From Bryoerythrophyllum caledonicum (taxonomy: Eukaryota > Streptophyta > Bryopsida > Pottiales > Pottiaceae): a DNA stretch of 64,000 nt. Of this stretch, positions 55,453-64,000 are shown piece by piece. The stretch's first letter is position 1; the number at the start of each line of letters is the position of its first letter. The stretch is from NCBI GenBank assembly GCA_963971425.1, contig OZ020516.1, forward strand, positions 19,847,332-19,911,331, in the 5' to 3' direction. The position numbers and the translations under genes are program-made. A model generated the notes under the pieces. The model had not been told where the DNA came from. It saw nothing but the letters and a program-made list of their open reading frames with translations, and made no database searches.

Positions 55453-58400
55453 ACATACAACTCCTATCTCATAATGTCCAGGGTTTGAACAATCCTCGAA
55501 ATGTAGCTAGAGTTAGGAATTATTTAAAACCATTCACGAACACTTTAGATATTCTATGTATCCAAGAGCACAAGCTTAGGGGTCAAGGTCTTGAATCTTT
55601 AGACAAAATCTTATGGAGACAAGCCCACACTTTTCATTGTGAGGCATGAGAGGCAAATCAAACCAATGCAGGATGTGGGGGATTGAGTATGCTAGTCTCC
55701 CCCAAAATCAAACATCTTATTATCGACCAAAGACATTCGAGGGGACACTCAGCCCAATGGATTATACTAAAGGGTAACCCGGATAGAGACCTAGGCATAT
55801 TAAACATCTATGCCCCGCATTCCCCTTTTTAGAGAGGACTTCTATGGATAGAGCTCATGGAAGCTCTAAACCCCAACTACAACTAGATTTTGGGGGGTGA
55901 CTGGAACTTTGTGGAAAATACTAGGGATAAATGCTCTGCATCAGACATGATCATCTCATCTAGAGAAAGGTATGACTTTAGCCTCTTTAAAGACTTCCTT
56001 AGTGTGCAAGACTATTTTGACTTCAACCAACCTTTACTATTTACATGGGATAATCACCGAGTGGGCATAGAAAGGGTATTAGAGAGGCTTGATAGATTTT
56101 ATGTCTTCCCCTTCCCTATTGGTGAATCTAAGGCACATATCAAATCCTATAAGATCTTAGAGGATGGGAGCCACTCAGATCATCTTCTAGTATATTTATT
56201 GGTGGAACTAGAGGAAACACGACCAAAAGGGGCAAAGTATAAGATGAACACCTTCTACCTCAATGATGCACGAGTGGTCCAAGAGTTAAAAGAGAGGTGG
56301 TTAAATTGTCCCCCTACTCTAAAGTTTTTTGGAAAACTTAGGAGAGTAATTAGATGGTACAAAAATTTCTGTAAGGGGAAAGCCAAAGAGACAAGGATCA
56401 AGGAAGAGGATGCGAGAAGTAACTTAGAAAAAGAAAGATCTTTCCTCCAGGCAAATCCAAATGACGTAGAAGCTCAGAACAGAGAGACCAGAGCTAAGAA
56501 AATGCTAATCAAGTGCGAGGACTGGAAGCTAGCTAGTCAGCACATTAGGGGGAGAACAAAATGGAGAAAGATAGGAGATAAACCTACAAAAGAGTTCTTT
56601 CAAGCCTATAGACAGCGAGAAATCCAAAGTAACATCACAGAACTAGAAGATGAGTTTGGAGGTATCCACACTAGCTAACCAGCTTTAGAGTCTGTTAGCT
56701 TTAATTTTTACTGAGACCTTTACTCATGTAGGACAAGGTCAGGAAGCCACGAAGGAGCACAACAAGCCTCTCTAATAGGACCTATATCTAAACTCTCAAG
56801 CCAAATGCAAGAGATTTTAAAGGTTGAGCTCACCCTTAGAGAACTCTCTTATGCGGTTAATCAATTGGCCTCAGGTAAATCGCCAGGACCAGATGGCATA
56901 GCTTCACAGTTTTACAAAAAACTTTGGTTCACAATTGGAGCCGACTAGCTAGTGATGGTGAAAGAAGCTCTAGATAGAGGCAGCTTCTACAATGGGGTCA
57001 CAGAAGGATTAATTGCATTGATCCATAACGGTGGAACCCGTGGGAGCCTCAATAATTGGCGACCCATCACCTTACTCAACGCGGCATATAAAATCTACGC
57101 CAAAGCACTCCAAATAAGATTACAGCCAATCTTGATGGACTTGATAAGCCCTGACCAGTCAGCTTTCCTACCCACGAGATATATTTTGGACAACATCTTC
57201 CTAACGTATGAAACCATCCACCATGCCAAACTCTCCAACCAACCTCTACTCTTCTTAAAACTAGACTACTCTAAAGCCTACGACCGGGTTGACCTCAACT
57301 TCCTCTTTCGTGCCCTAGAAACCATGGATTTTCCAAAAGAATTCATCGATATGGTTACCCTACTCTTCAGAGGTGCCAAAGCTAGAGTTAGCATAAATGG
57401 AAGAGTAACGGAAGCCTTCTCCATAGAACAAGGAGTTCGTCAGGGATGCCCTTTGGCGCCTTATCTTTTCCTTATAGTAGGAGAAATCCTTAACAGTTGC
57501 ATTAGAAGAGAAGTGAACATAGGGAGGATCAAAGGCATAAACCTACCAGGAGCAAAAGAGCCACAGGTTCTCCTACAATATGGTGACGATACCTCGCTAA
57601 CGGTCTTAGCTGAGGAAGAAATTGTAGTTAATGTGATAGAGACCCTAGCGGAATTTGGGGAAGCCTGAGGCTTACTGATGAACAGAGACAAGTCGGCAGC
57701 ATATCACTGGGGCCAGAATGGGCAACCGCGACCTCAATGGATCCAAAGGCTAAATTTCAAATGGGCAGAAGAGGGTGAAATTCCCAAGCTTCTAGGTACG
57801 GCTTTTGGACTTGATCTCACCACAAGGAATATAGACCTTTTTCTATATGACAAAATTGACAAGAAACTAGATTACTGGACGATAGTTAGAGCAAACAGCA
57901 CGGCTAGAATTATAATTGGAAACAATATTCTTGTCTCTACAACTTTATTCTACCTCGCAATTTGGAGAGGAAGCAACACTCGGGTGAAGAAAGTCACCGC
58001 GAAGATCAGGAACTATATGTGGGGGGGCACTCCCCAACCCTCTAGAGCCAGAGTAGCATGGAGCTCAATCTATCAAAGGAAAGCCCTGGGAGGCCTCGGT
58101 GTGGTAGACCCCATGGAAGCTATGACTGCCCTTATGTGCAAATGGATAATAGCAGCATGTATGCCTAGCCAATCTAATTTTACATCCTTAATTCGATATA
58201 GACTCGAGCAATGCCAACCTGAACCATGCCCGAAGTGGCCACCAAATCTCTGGTGGTTTACAACCAAAGGTTTTCAAAGTCCAGGTGGGTCTAAGCTATG
58301 GAACAATGCTAAACGATCCTGGCGCAGTTTGGTCAAAGAAGCCACCATCAATCCACCTGACTCTCTTGACGAATGGCTTAGCTCACCACTATGGACTGCT

Positions 58401-59710
58401 AGAGGAGCACTAACTGAAGTAGTCCACCTTTCAAAACAACAAAAGGCAACTCTAGCTAGGAACGATTTGGTCTACACTAGAGACATTTGGATACAAGAAG
58501 AGAATTGATTTATCAGTGCTCAGGAAGCTGCAAAAAAAGTTTGGTCTGAGAGAAACATAATTTGTGGTATGGGGTGAGATTTTACAACGGCTTAACCCGG
58601 TGGGTAGGTACTGGCTCCAAATCCGTAACCATCCCCCAAAACAAAGTGAGTGGCTAGGAGTTTTTGAACTCAACAATGATATTTTACCAACTTGGGTTTT
58701 CTCTGGGCAATCCCTTCGAGGTAGAGGCGAACTCGGGAAAAACAGAGCTTGGCAAATCTCTGATAGTGATGGCCTCTACACTGTTGCTGGAAAGGCCAAT
58801 ATTCTCCTCAAGAGACCCACGACGGTGGGCAATAGTACTCTCATTGCTTGGGGAAAACTCGAAAGGGTGAGAGTGGTCCATTTCAAGAAGGAGAAGCAGG
58901 AGAAAGGAATTCTTCTTTACTATGGCAAAACCAGCTCTCTTATGTGGGATTCGGGTCGCATCATTTGGCATGACAAGAAAAAGCCAATCCCCTTCTTGAA
59001 CTACTCCACCAGACATGGGAGGATGTTACTTCGTGCTGGCCGCCCACCTCCGAATGTTGTTAAGAAGAAATGAAGTCAAATGCTCCCTCACAACTTCAAA
59101 CTCAGATGGCGTAATGTATGGAATAAAGACCGTAGTGGAAAAGAAGCGGGTCTCATTTGGCAATTGTGGCAGAAGGCAATTGCTGTGAATCAATGGAGGA
59201 AACGTGCTTCTCCTCACATTGATGACAGCTCCATTGTGTGTAGCACCGATGATCAGGAGAGCATCCTGTATAGATTCTGGAATTGTAGCCAAGCCAGAAG
59301 CACATGGGATTATGTGAACGAGATCCTTAGACGCCTCAGCAAATCCACTCACTCCCAATGGGGTAAGGCTAACTTCAAGCAAACTCTCTTTGGAAGTCGG
59401 CCCCCTCGTAAATTTGCGACCTTTAGCAGAATGTGGCTCTTTCTTAGAGGGACTACTCTGGACTCTCTGGCTTGCCAAAAATGACTGGGTGCTTAACCAG
59501 TGTAGGTGGAATCATTACAAGATTGAAAATGTCATTTGGCAAGGCCTCACGGACTACGGCAGGATTACTTGGGGCAGAATTCAGACTGCCAACATGGAGG
59601 CTAGCAGGAACAAGGCGGCGAACCTTTTCGACTCCACTTGGGGTTGTCATGAGTTGCTGTGTAGTGTTCAAGGCGACCACATTGCCTGGGTCAAAGTGTT
59701 TCATGTCTAG
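55449..59710 (+). pseudogene. ORF2 of LINE F: APE endonuclease and reverse transcriptase
   Basis: Starts MNIQLLSHNVQGLNN. The frame is continuous to 58508 apart from stops at 55647, 55830, 55884, 56676, 56712, 56946, 57666 and 58506; later parts lie in other frames (58564-59484, then 59390-59710). APE motifs: SHNVQGLN, IQEHKL, GGDWN, SDHLLV. RT motifs: SGKSPGPDG, NNWRPITLLNAAYKI, KLDYSKAYDRVD, QGCPLAPYLF, then YGDD (57579-57590) where related elements have YADD or FADD. The C-terminus has an IDDSSIVCSTDDQESILYRF block resembling zf-RVT. No RNase H and no PD-(D/E)XK module. Confidence 0.88.
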
Positions 59711-59822
59711 TTCGGGATATTGAGTCTTTGGCGTTGCCGGAATTGGCGTGCTTATCTGTACTGGTGACTTTTTGCAATCAAACCTGGTTTGTTTTGTTTC
59801 AAAAAGAAAAGAAACGAAAAAG
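59711..59822 (+). other. 3' UTR and A-rich tail of LINE F
   Basis: Short 3' UTR ending with an impure A-rich tail immediately before the target duplication, in contrast to the TTC tail of the A/B/C family. Confidence 0.75.
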
Positions 59823-59835
59823 AATGAAGATTAGA
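59823..59835. repeat. Target-site duplication of LINE F, right copy
   Basis: AATGAAGATTAGA, identical to 52343-52355. Confidence 0.85.
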
Positions 59836-60930
59836 ATTAGTAAGTCGGGTGTTTGAGAGGATGACGAGGTTGCGAGCCCCAATAGGCAAGCCCAACCTCT
59901 ATTTATATTTCCCTACATACTATTTCTCTCATGGTAGATTCTGTGAAGGTGACGTAAAGGTGTTCAACCTTTCCTGATTAGATGGAAGGGACTTACGTGG
60001 AAGGGACTTGGTGGCTTTCTATTCTTGAGTCTCCGCCGGGTTGGGTTGGGAAGTTACAGTGAACATATCGGGTCGGGGCTTACATGGAAACTCGCCTTTA
60101 CGCGGAGGCAAAAAGTTACAATAATGTAGGCAAGGTGCAGACAATGTAGGAACCTTCATGTGCATTCCAAACTTAGATAAGGGTACCATGTACAACCCGA
60201 CAACCTTACCATTTGCGACCCGGTTCCTTTTTATCTTGGCCTCCACTTGGTTGACAGGTTGGTTCTACAGTGTTGTTTTAATTGGCGTCCTTCCACTACA
60301 AACCTAATACTATATTAATCAACATTTCGGCGTTTGTGCCGTGGAATCCTTTACCATATTTTGTCTGCATAAGTCTGCACAACTTGTGTCTGCAAAAATT
60401 TATACAAATATCAACATCCCGCTAGATTTTCCCGAATCCGGTGCTCTCTCTCTAGTACCGCAAGTGGTGCTACTTGTCTCATCATCAAGCTCATTTTGGT
60501 CACCAGTGTAGATCAATCTCCGTGCTGACTTCAACATTGCCGATCTGCGCTGGAGCCAAGTTTTTTATTCTCGCAAGTTCTCAGAGTTGCAGCATTTCAG
60601 GATATCTTCCTAGCCAGGTGCGTAGAGTTGTTTGTTCATTTCTGTTCTGGGGATGTCACCAGAGGTTAGGTCATGTTTCAGAAGGTTGCATATGTCACCT
60701 GGTTTGGGATGATAAGTACTAGTCCTTCTTTGGATATGAAAACAGTGTCGTAAAAAGTGCTGAAGTGTGGAAAAATGTGTCGAAAACTTGTCCATAATGT
60801 CAGAGTTAGAGTGTTGAAAACACCCCCATTTACAATACTAACTTGCATGTACATTAAAACTTTGGCAGACTTGGTAGGTCTTTGTGATAGGAAGTCCACT
60901 TCATTCACGGCGGATCGGTAGCCAGAATCG
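59836..60930. other. Repeat-like intergenic region left of the second gene island
   Basis: No supported gene. It holds the right copy of the 22-bp repeat (60304-60325). A frame near 60600-60715 reads CHQRLGHVSEGC, which weakly resembles a zinc-knuckle remnant of another retroelement. The final 100 bases should include the promoter or 5' UTR of the following gene. Confidence 0.4.
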
Positions 60931-62128
60931 ATGGTTACACCGGGTGTCGGTGTGGAGGCACTTATCAAAGATGTTGACAAACTAGAGCTAGATTCATACG
61001 CAGGGCGTGTCAAGCTGCTGAGAGACGAACTCGACGACTTCGACTCAAGGCTGGAGAATGGGCAGCTGCGGACCGAGGACGAGAGGGAAGTCGTGAAGAA
61101 AAGGATTCTCGCAGTCGAGAAACTCGATCGAGTGAAGTTCGACAGCAAAGTCGTCACCTTCGAGTCTGGGCTAACCGAAGAAGTGGGGCTGGCCCACTCG
61201 TACACGCTGATCCGGAACTTGGTGCGGATTGACCAGCACCCCATCTACAAGAAGGCGCTGGAGGAGTGGGCGACGGAGGCGGCCCTGTTCGAGTCTCGCG
61301 TGGAGCGCAAGACGAAGCGGAGCGAGGGCTTGAAGGAGGAGATTTATAGCGTGATCGGGTTCTACAGCGTCTTCCAGGGCGTGCTCTTGACGGCCACCTC
61401 GCAGTCCAGCTACTTGCATTGCCTCAACGTCGGTGTCCCCATCGCGTTGTCTCTGTTCGCTTCCGTGGGCACTCTCGCGCATATCTGCAAGAAGTTCCAC
61501 GTTATTAAGGGGCTGCAGGATAACATTGACCTCGAAGGAGCGTGCCTGAAGGTGTGTACAAGTTTGCAATGTTAATAGTTTGGTGTTCTCGCATTCTTGT
61601 CATCATATTAGAGTTATTTGCAAACTGGAGTTGTGCATTAGGTATACTTGATGGATTAGGTAATGTGCAAGCACCTCTGATTATGAGAAATAACCTTGTC
61701 GAGTCATGGTAGTGGCTAGATAAGTTGTCTCTCAGAACCGGGGTTGCTTGCACATCACCAGGCCATATTGTCACTGCTTTGATCAGATTATAAAGCTTTC
61801 TCAATGGTGATCAATCAAGGGTCACAAAAGAAGGGAATCATAATCATGTCAAGGCAGGGATAATCTTATTTGAACGTTGTGTACTATTGATCAGGAAGTG
61901 AAAGCAAGAGCGGCGGCGCTGAAGGAGCAAGGTCCAGAGGGGTTTAGGTTCTACGACTTCGCGGAGGACAAGGAGAGAAGGCCAACTAACCGGCGCAGCA
62001 ATATCTGTGGGCTGGGGATCTCGTTCCTCGTGCCTGTGTCCATCCTGTTGTTCTCGCTGGTGTTTCTCATCGCGCATCCGCTGATACTGTGTCGTCCAGG
62101 GCCCGCGAATCTTGAAGAGCCCGCTTAA
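60931..62128 (+). CDS. Membrane protein with N-terminal coiled coil (two exons), unknown family
   Basis: Exons 60931-61551 and 61895-62128 (GT-AG, phase 0) give 284 residues. Residues 1 to about 140 are charged and helical (LELDSYAGRVKLLRDELDDF; repeated K/E/D heptads), probably a coiled coil. Two hydrophobic segments follow: around residues 146-190 (GFYSVFQGVLLTATSQ... then VPIALSLFASVGTLAHI) in exon 1, and around 247-272 (ISFLVPVSILLFSLVFLIA) in exon 2. No catalytic motif is seen and I do not recognise the family. Third-position G/C and clean splice sites, unlike the surrounding elements, support a host gene. The stop shares bases with the ATG of the next frame (TAATG). Confidence 0.8.
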
Positions 62129-62565
62129 TGACATCAGACATGAAGACACAGTTCACCAACTGCAGCGACACTGATGTCAGAATCTGGGAAGCCAATAGTG
62201 GAGTGAAAAGACTCTTGTTCACGCTGGGGAAGAAGGATGGGCCCATCACCTCCACCAAGGTGGTGAGTGTGGACACCAATGCTACGTATAAAGAGTATCA
62301 TATGCTTCAGATGCCTTCAGTCGGTGGGACGGTTACTGTGTCGTCCGATGACCTTCAAGAGTACCGGGAAATTGAAATCTCGGAAGTACGAGGGGCTCCA
62401 GGGGCGTTTATATGGAAAGGGATTGCAAGGAATTCAAAGAAACCTCCAGTACCTCATGCACCCAGCAGGAATCCAGGAGTCGCGCCAACTCCAACTCGTG
62501 CTCAGTCTGGAGTCTTAAGGTCGTGGAATTGTTGCATGAGCAGTGACCCCCGTTCTATTGATTAA
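62128..62565 (+). CDS. Small hypothetical protein overlapping the upstream stop codon
   Basis: 145 codons from the ATG of TAATG, starting MTSDMKTQFTNCSDTDVRIWEA. The first about 100 residues look beta-rich (alternating T/V/I; KVVSVDTNATYKEYHML; GGTVTVSSDDLQEYREIEI). The remainder is P/S/R-rich and may be less structured. It vaguely recalls short beta-rich proteins seen in mosses, but I do not assign a family. It could be translated from the same mRNA as the upstream frame or from its own transcript starting in the upstream exon. Coding-like codon use continues through it, so it does not look like a random 3' UTR frame. Confidence 0.55.
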   Translation: MTSDMKTQFTNCSDTDVRIWEANSGVKRLLFTLGKKDGPITSTKVVSVDTNATYKEYHMLQMPSVGGTVTVSSDDLQEYREIEISEVRGAPGAFIWKGIARNSKKPPVPHAPSRNPGVAPTPTRAQSGVLRSWNCCMSSDPRSID

Positions 62566-63803
62566 CTTGAGGGCGGCTCCATGTCATAATATTATATTCA
62601 GCCTGGTTACGTAGTGCCTAGATGTGTGAGGAACTAATGCGGTGATTCCTTTTTTTTTCCCGATGACTTAGAGATTATGTTGAGTTAATGCGTGCAATGT
62701 GTACTATTTTGGAACTATCCAATAATTTAAGAGATTGAGGTTTTTTTCTAGAATTACGCAGGGAGCCTCAAATTGGATGTTGTTGCTGCTGTCACCGTAC
62801 GTTTCGGTTACATTGGCAAATCCGGATTTAAAGTGCAGGAGAGGTTACATTAAATGGATGCAGAAACAGTATGCTATGAAAGTAGTCGCAAGCCAGACAT
62901 TATTTCCAGCGGCTAGCATAGTTCATTGAATGTATTGAAAATAATGTTGGCCTGAACAATGATTCATTCAAAGTTAATTTTGGTCTAGACAGTGATGGTA
63001 CGATATGCAGCTTCAAATGCCTAATTCAGTCGGTGAGACGATAATGTCACGATACCAGCTCCCTAGCTAGTCCCGTGTTGCGAGCCCTGACGCCTCCGAG
63101 AAGGTCGACACGGTTGATCAAGACTTACGGAACAAGTACACCTGAAATTGGAGGCAAACTTTCTCCGTCAGCGCCACTACGCCACAACCAGGGCCACTAG
63201 CGTCAACTAGCGGCACTAGACCGTCCCATTCTCAATGAGGCGGATACCTCATTGGCGTGATTGCTCCCTTCTTATTTCAGCCGAGTACCATGTGACGGTA
63301 CCATATGCTTCAGATAATCGTACATTCCTCTGGGGTACCGCACATCATGACCTTGTGCACACTTTCGTATGCAGGAATTACTTTGGCAGAATGGTTATTA
63401 TCCAACGATGCAGCATAAAGGGAGGTCTTCCTCTGTCGACGCCATAGCCGGGTCTCACACAGGCGATGTCGGGAAGACTTTATATACTATACGCCCGACT
63501 ACTCATTCTACAGTCGAGTGTAACATATGAACCACAATCAAATTTCGAGAATTAAACTAAATGCCGGGGAAGGCTAAGTTCGGATTGGATGTACAGATCA
63601 ATGACGCTGGGAATCGAGCATCCTACAAGAATAACTTGTGGGTCACCTGAATTAGCAGCCTCTACATCCAGAAATTGCAAGATTTGCGGTTAAGAGAAGA
63701 ACGTGAACTCGTTTCATTTCTTAGATATTGGAAGAAATGGTCGGGAGAATTGTTTGCACCATCGAATCCGTTAAACAATATACTACATGATGATCTGATT
63801 CAA
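62566..63803. other. Intergenic, with short diverged echoes of the preceding gene
   Basis: No intact gene. ATGCAGCTTCAAATGCC...TCAGTCGGTGAGACG near 63005-63040 resembles ATGCTTCAGATGCC...TCAGTCGGTGGGACG at 62300-62335, and CCATATGCTTCAGAT at 63300 repeats the same start. A short frame at 63561-63650 (MPGKAKFGLDVQINDAG) has a similar flavour. These suggest decayed duplicates of the 62128 gene. Confidence 0.4.
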
Positions 63804-64000
63804 TTAATGAACAATGACTGACTGTTCAACCGCATCGGTCATGTTCATGTACCGGAACCAAATATGACACAAATACAGCGACGTGTAGCGCGACTTCTTG
63901 ATGGCGCCCACCCGAGCCTGCGTCGAGCTGGAGGTGGGAGCGAGGCCGCCCTTGGTGTTGTACTGTTGCACCAGTGCCGCTTTGCCCAGGTACTTCGCGT
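63804..64000 (-). CDS. C-terminal end of a possible DUF3455-family protein (partial, runs off the window)
   Basis: On the minus strand the frame is open from the window edge to TAA at 63806-63804. It reads KYLGKAALVQQYNTKGGLAP, then SSSTQARVGAIKKSRYTSLYL, and a short tail. The QxxNTxGGxAP word followed by a V/K-x-x-YT-x-x-Y end is typical of DUF3455 proteins, secreted or surface proteins of unknown biochemical role in fungi and some plants. The last about 20 residues do not fit the family and may reflect an altered end or an unrecognised intron. The start lies right of the window. Confidence 0.45.
   Translation of the reverse strand, partial: AKYLGKAALVQQYNTKGGLAPTSSSTQARVGAIKKSRYTSLYLCHIWFRYMNMTDAVEQSVIVH

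Larger units (their letters stand above)
52356..59822 (+). mobile_element. LINE F: full-length L1-type retrotransposon
   Basis: 7,467 bp between a perfect 13-bp duplication, ending in an A-rich tail (AAAAAGAAAAGAAACGAAAAAG). Leader 52356-53334, ORF1 53335-55452, ORF2 55449 to about 59710. L1-type by CCHC-bearing ORF1, APE endonuclease, RT and a zf-RVT-like end without RNase H. Unrelated in detail to the A/B/C family. Inactive because of many premature stops. Confidence 0.9.

Noticed and set aside
60474..60722. Zinc-knuckle protein near 60.6 kb
   Set aside because: Only a 12-residue resemblance (CHQRLGHVSEGC); no supporting domain around it.

Overview
This is nuclear DNA of a streptophyte, most likely an early-diverging land plant. 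Four or five spliced host genes with GT-AG introns sit among a deep nest of transposable elements. The host genes are the spliceosomal protein SmD1, a putative thylakoid-lumen protein, an AtuA/DUF1446-type protein, a two-segment membrane protein and, at the right edge, the end of a possible DUF3455 protein. The plant reading is inferred from the bipartite chloroplast targeting signal, the plant L1-type LINE and the CACTA element; the species is not identifiable from sequence alone.

Layout. 1-19.5 kb: LINE copy A (+, 77-15205) lies inside an oppositely oriented relative, copy D (-). 19.9-22.7 kb: a TTAA-flanked, piggyBac-like non-autonomous DNA element is split by 5'-truncated LINE copy C. 22.7-30.3 kb: the gene island (SmD1, lumen protein, AtuA-like). 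31.1-51.7 kb: an old copy of the same LINE family (E) with an inverted 5' piece has been split by copy B (32127-45904, itself carrying a CACTA element) and by two further terminal-inverted-repeat elements. 52.4-59.8 kb: a complete but decayed L1-type LINE (F) with a 13-bp target duplication. 60.9-64 kb: a second gene island.

The most interesting object is the A/B/C/D/E LINE family. Its second protein begins behind a 2A-type ribosome-skipping motif (GGDIETNPGP). It carries an APE endonuclease, a reverse transcriptase with YADD, a DEDD-type RNase H, a CCHC zinc motif and a C-terminal PD-(D/E)XK-like domain. It therefore has two predicted endonucleases, as in the algal Dualen/RandI group and unlike the L1 and RTE LINEs usual in land plants. 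Full copies are 12-15 kb, end in a hairpin plus a short TTC tail, and have 11-15 bp target duplications. ORF1 of copy B is far more diverged from A and D than ORF2 is, which suggests module exchange near the 2A site. All large copies seen here are broken by frameshifts and by stops that mostly look like cytosine-deamination products.

Gene ends and splice sites were placed by eye. Exons of the AtuA-like gene between about 27.4 and 28.2 kb and near 29.5 kb are the least certain.
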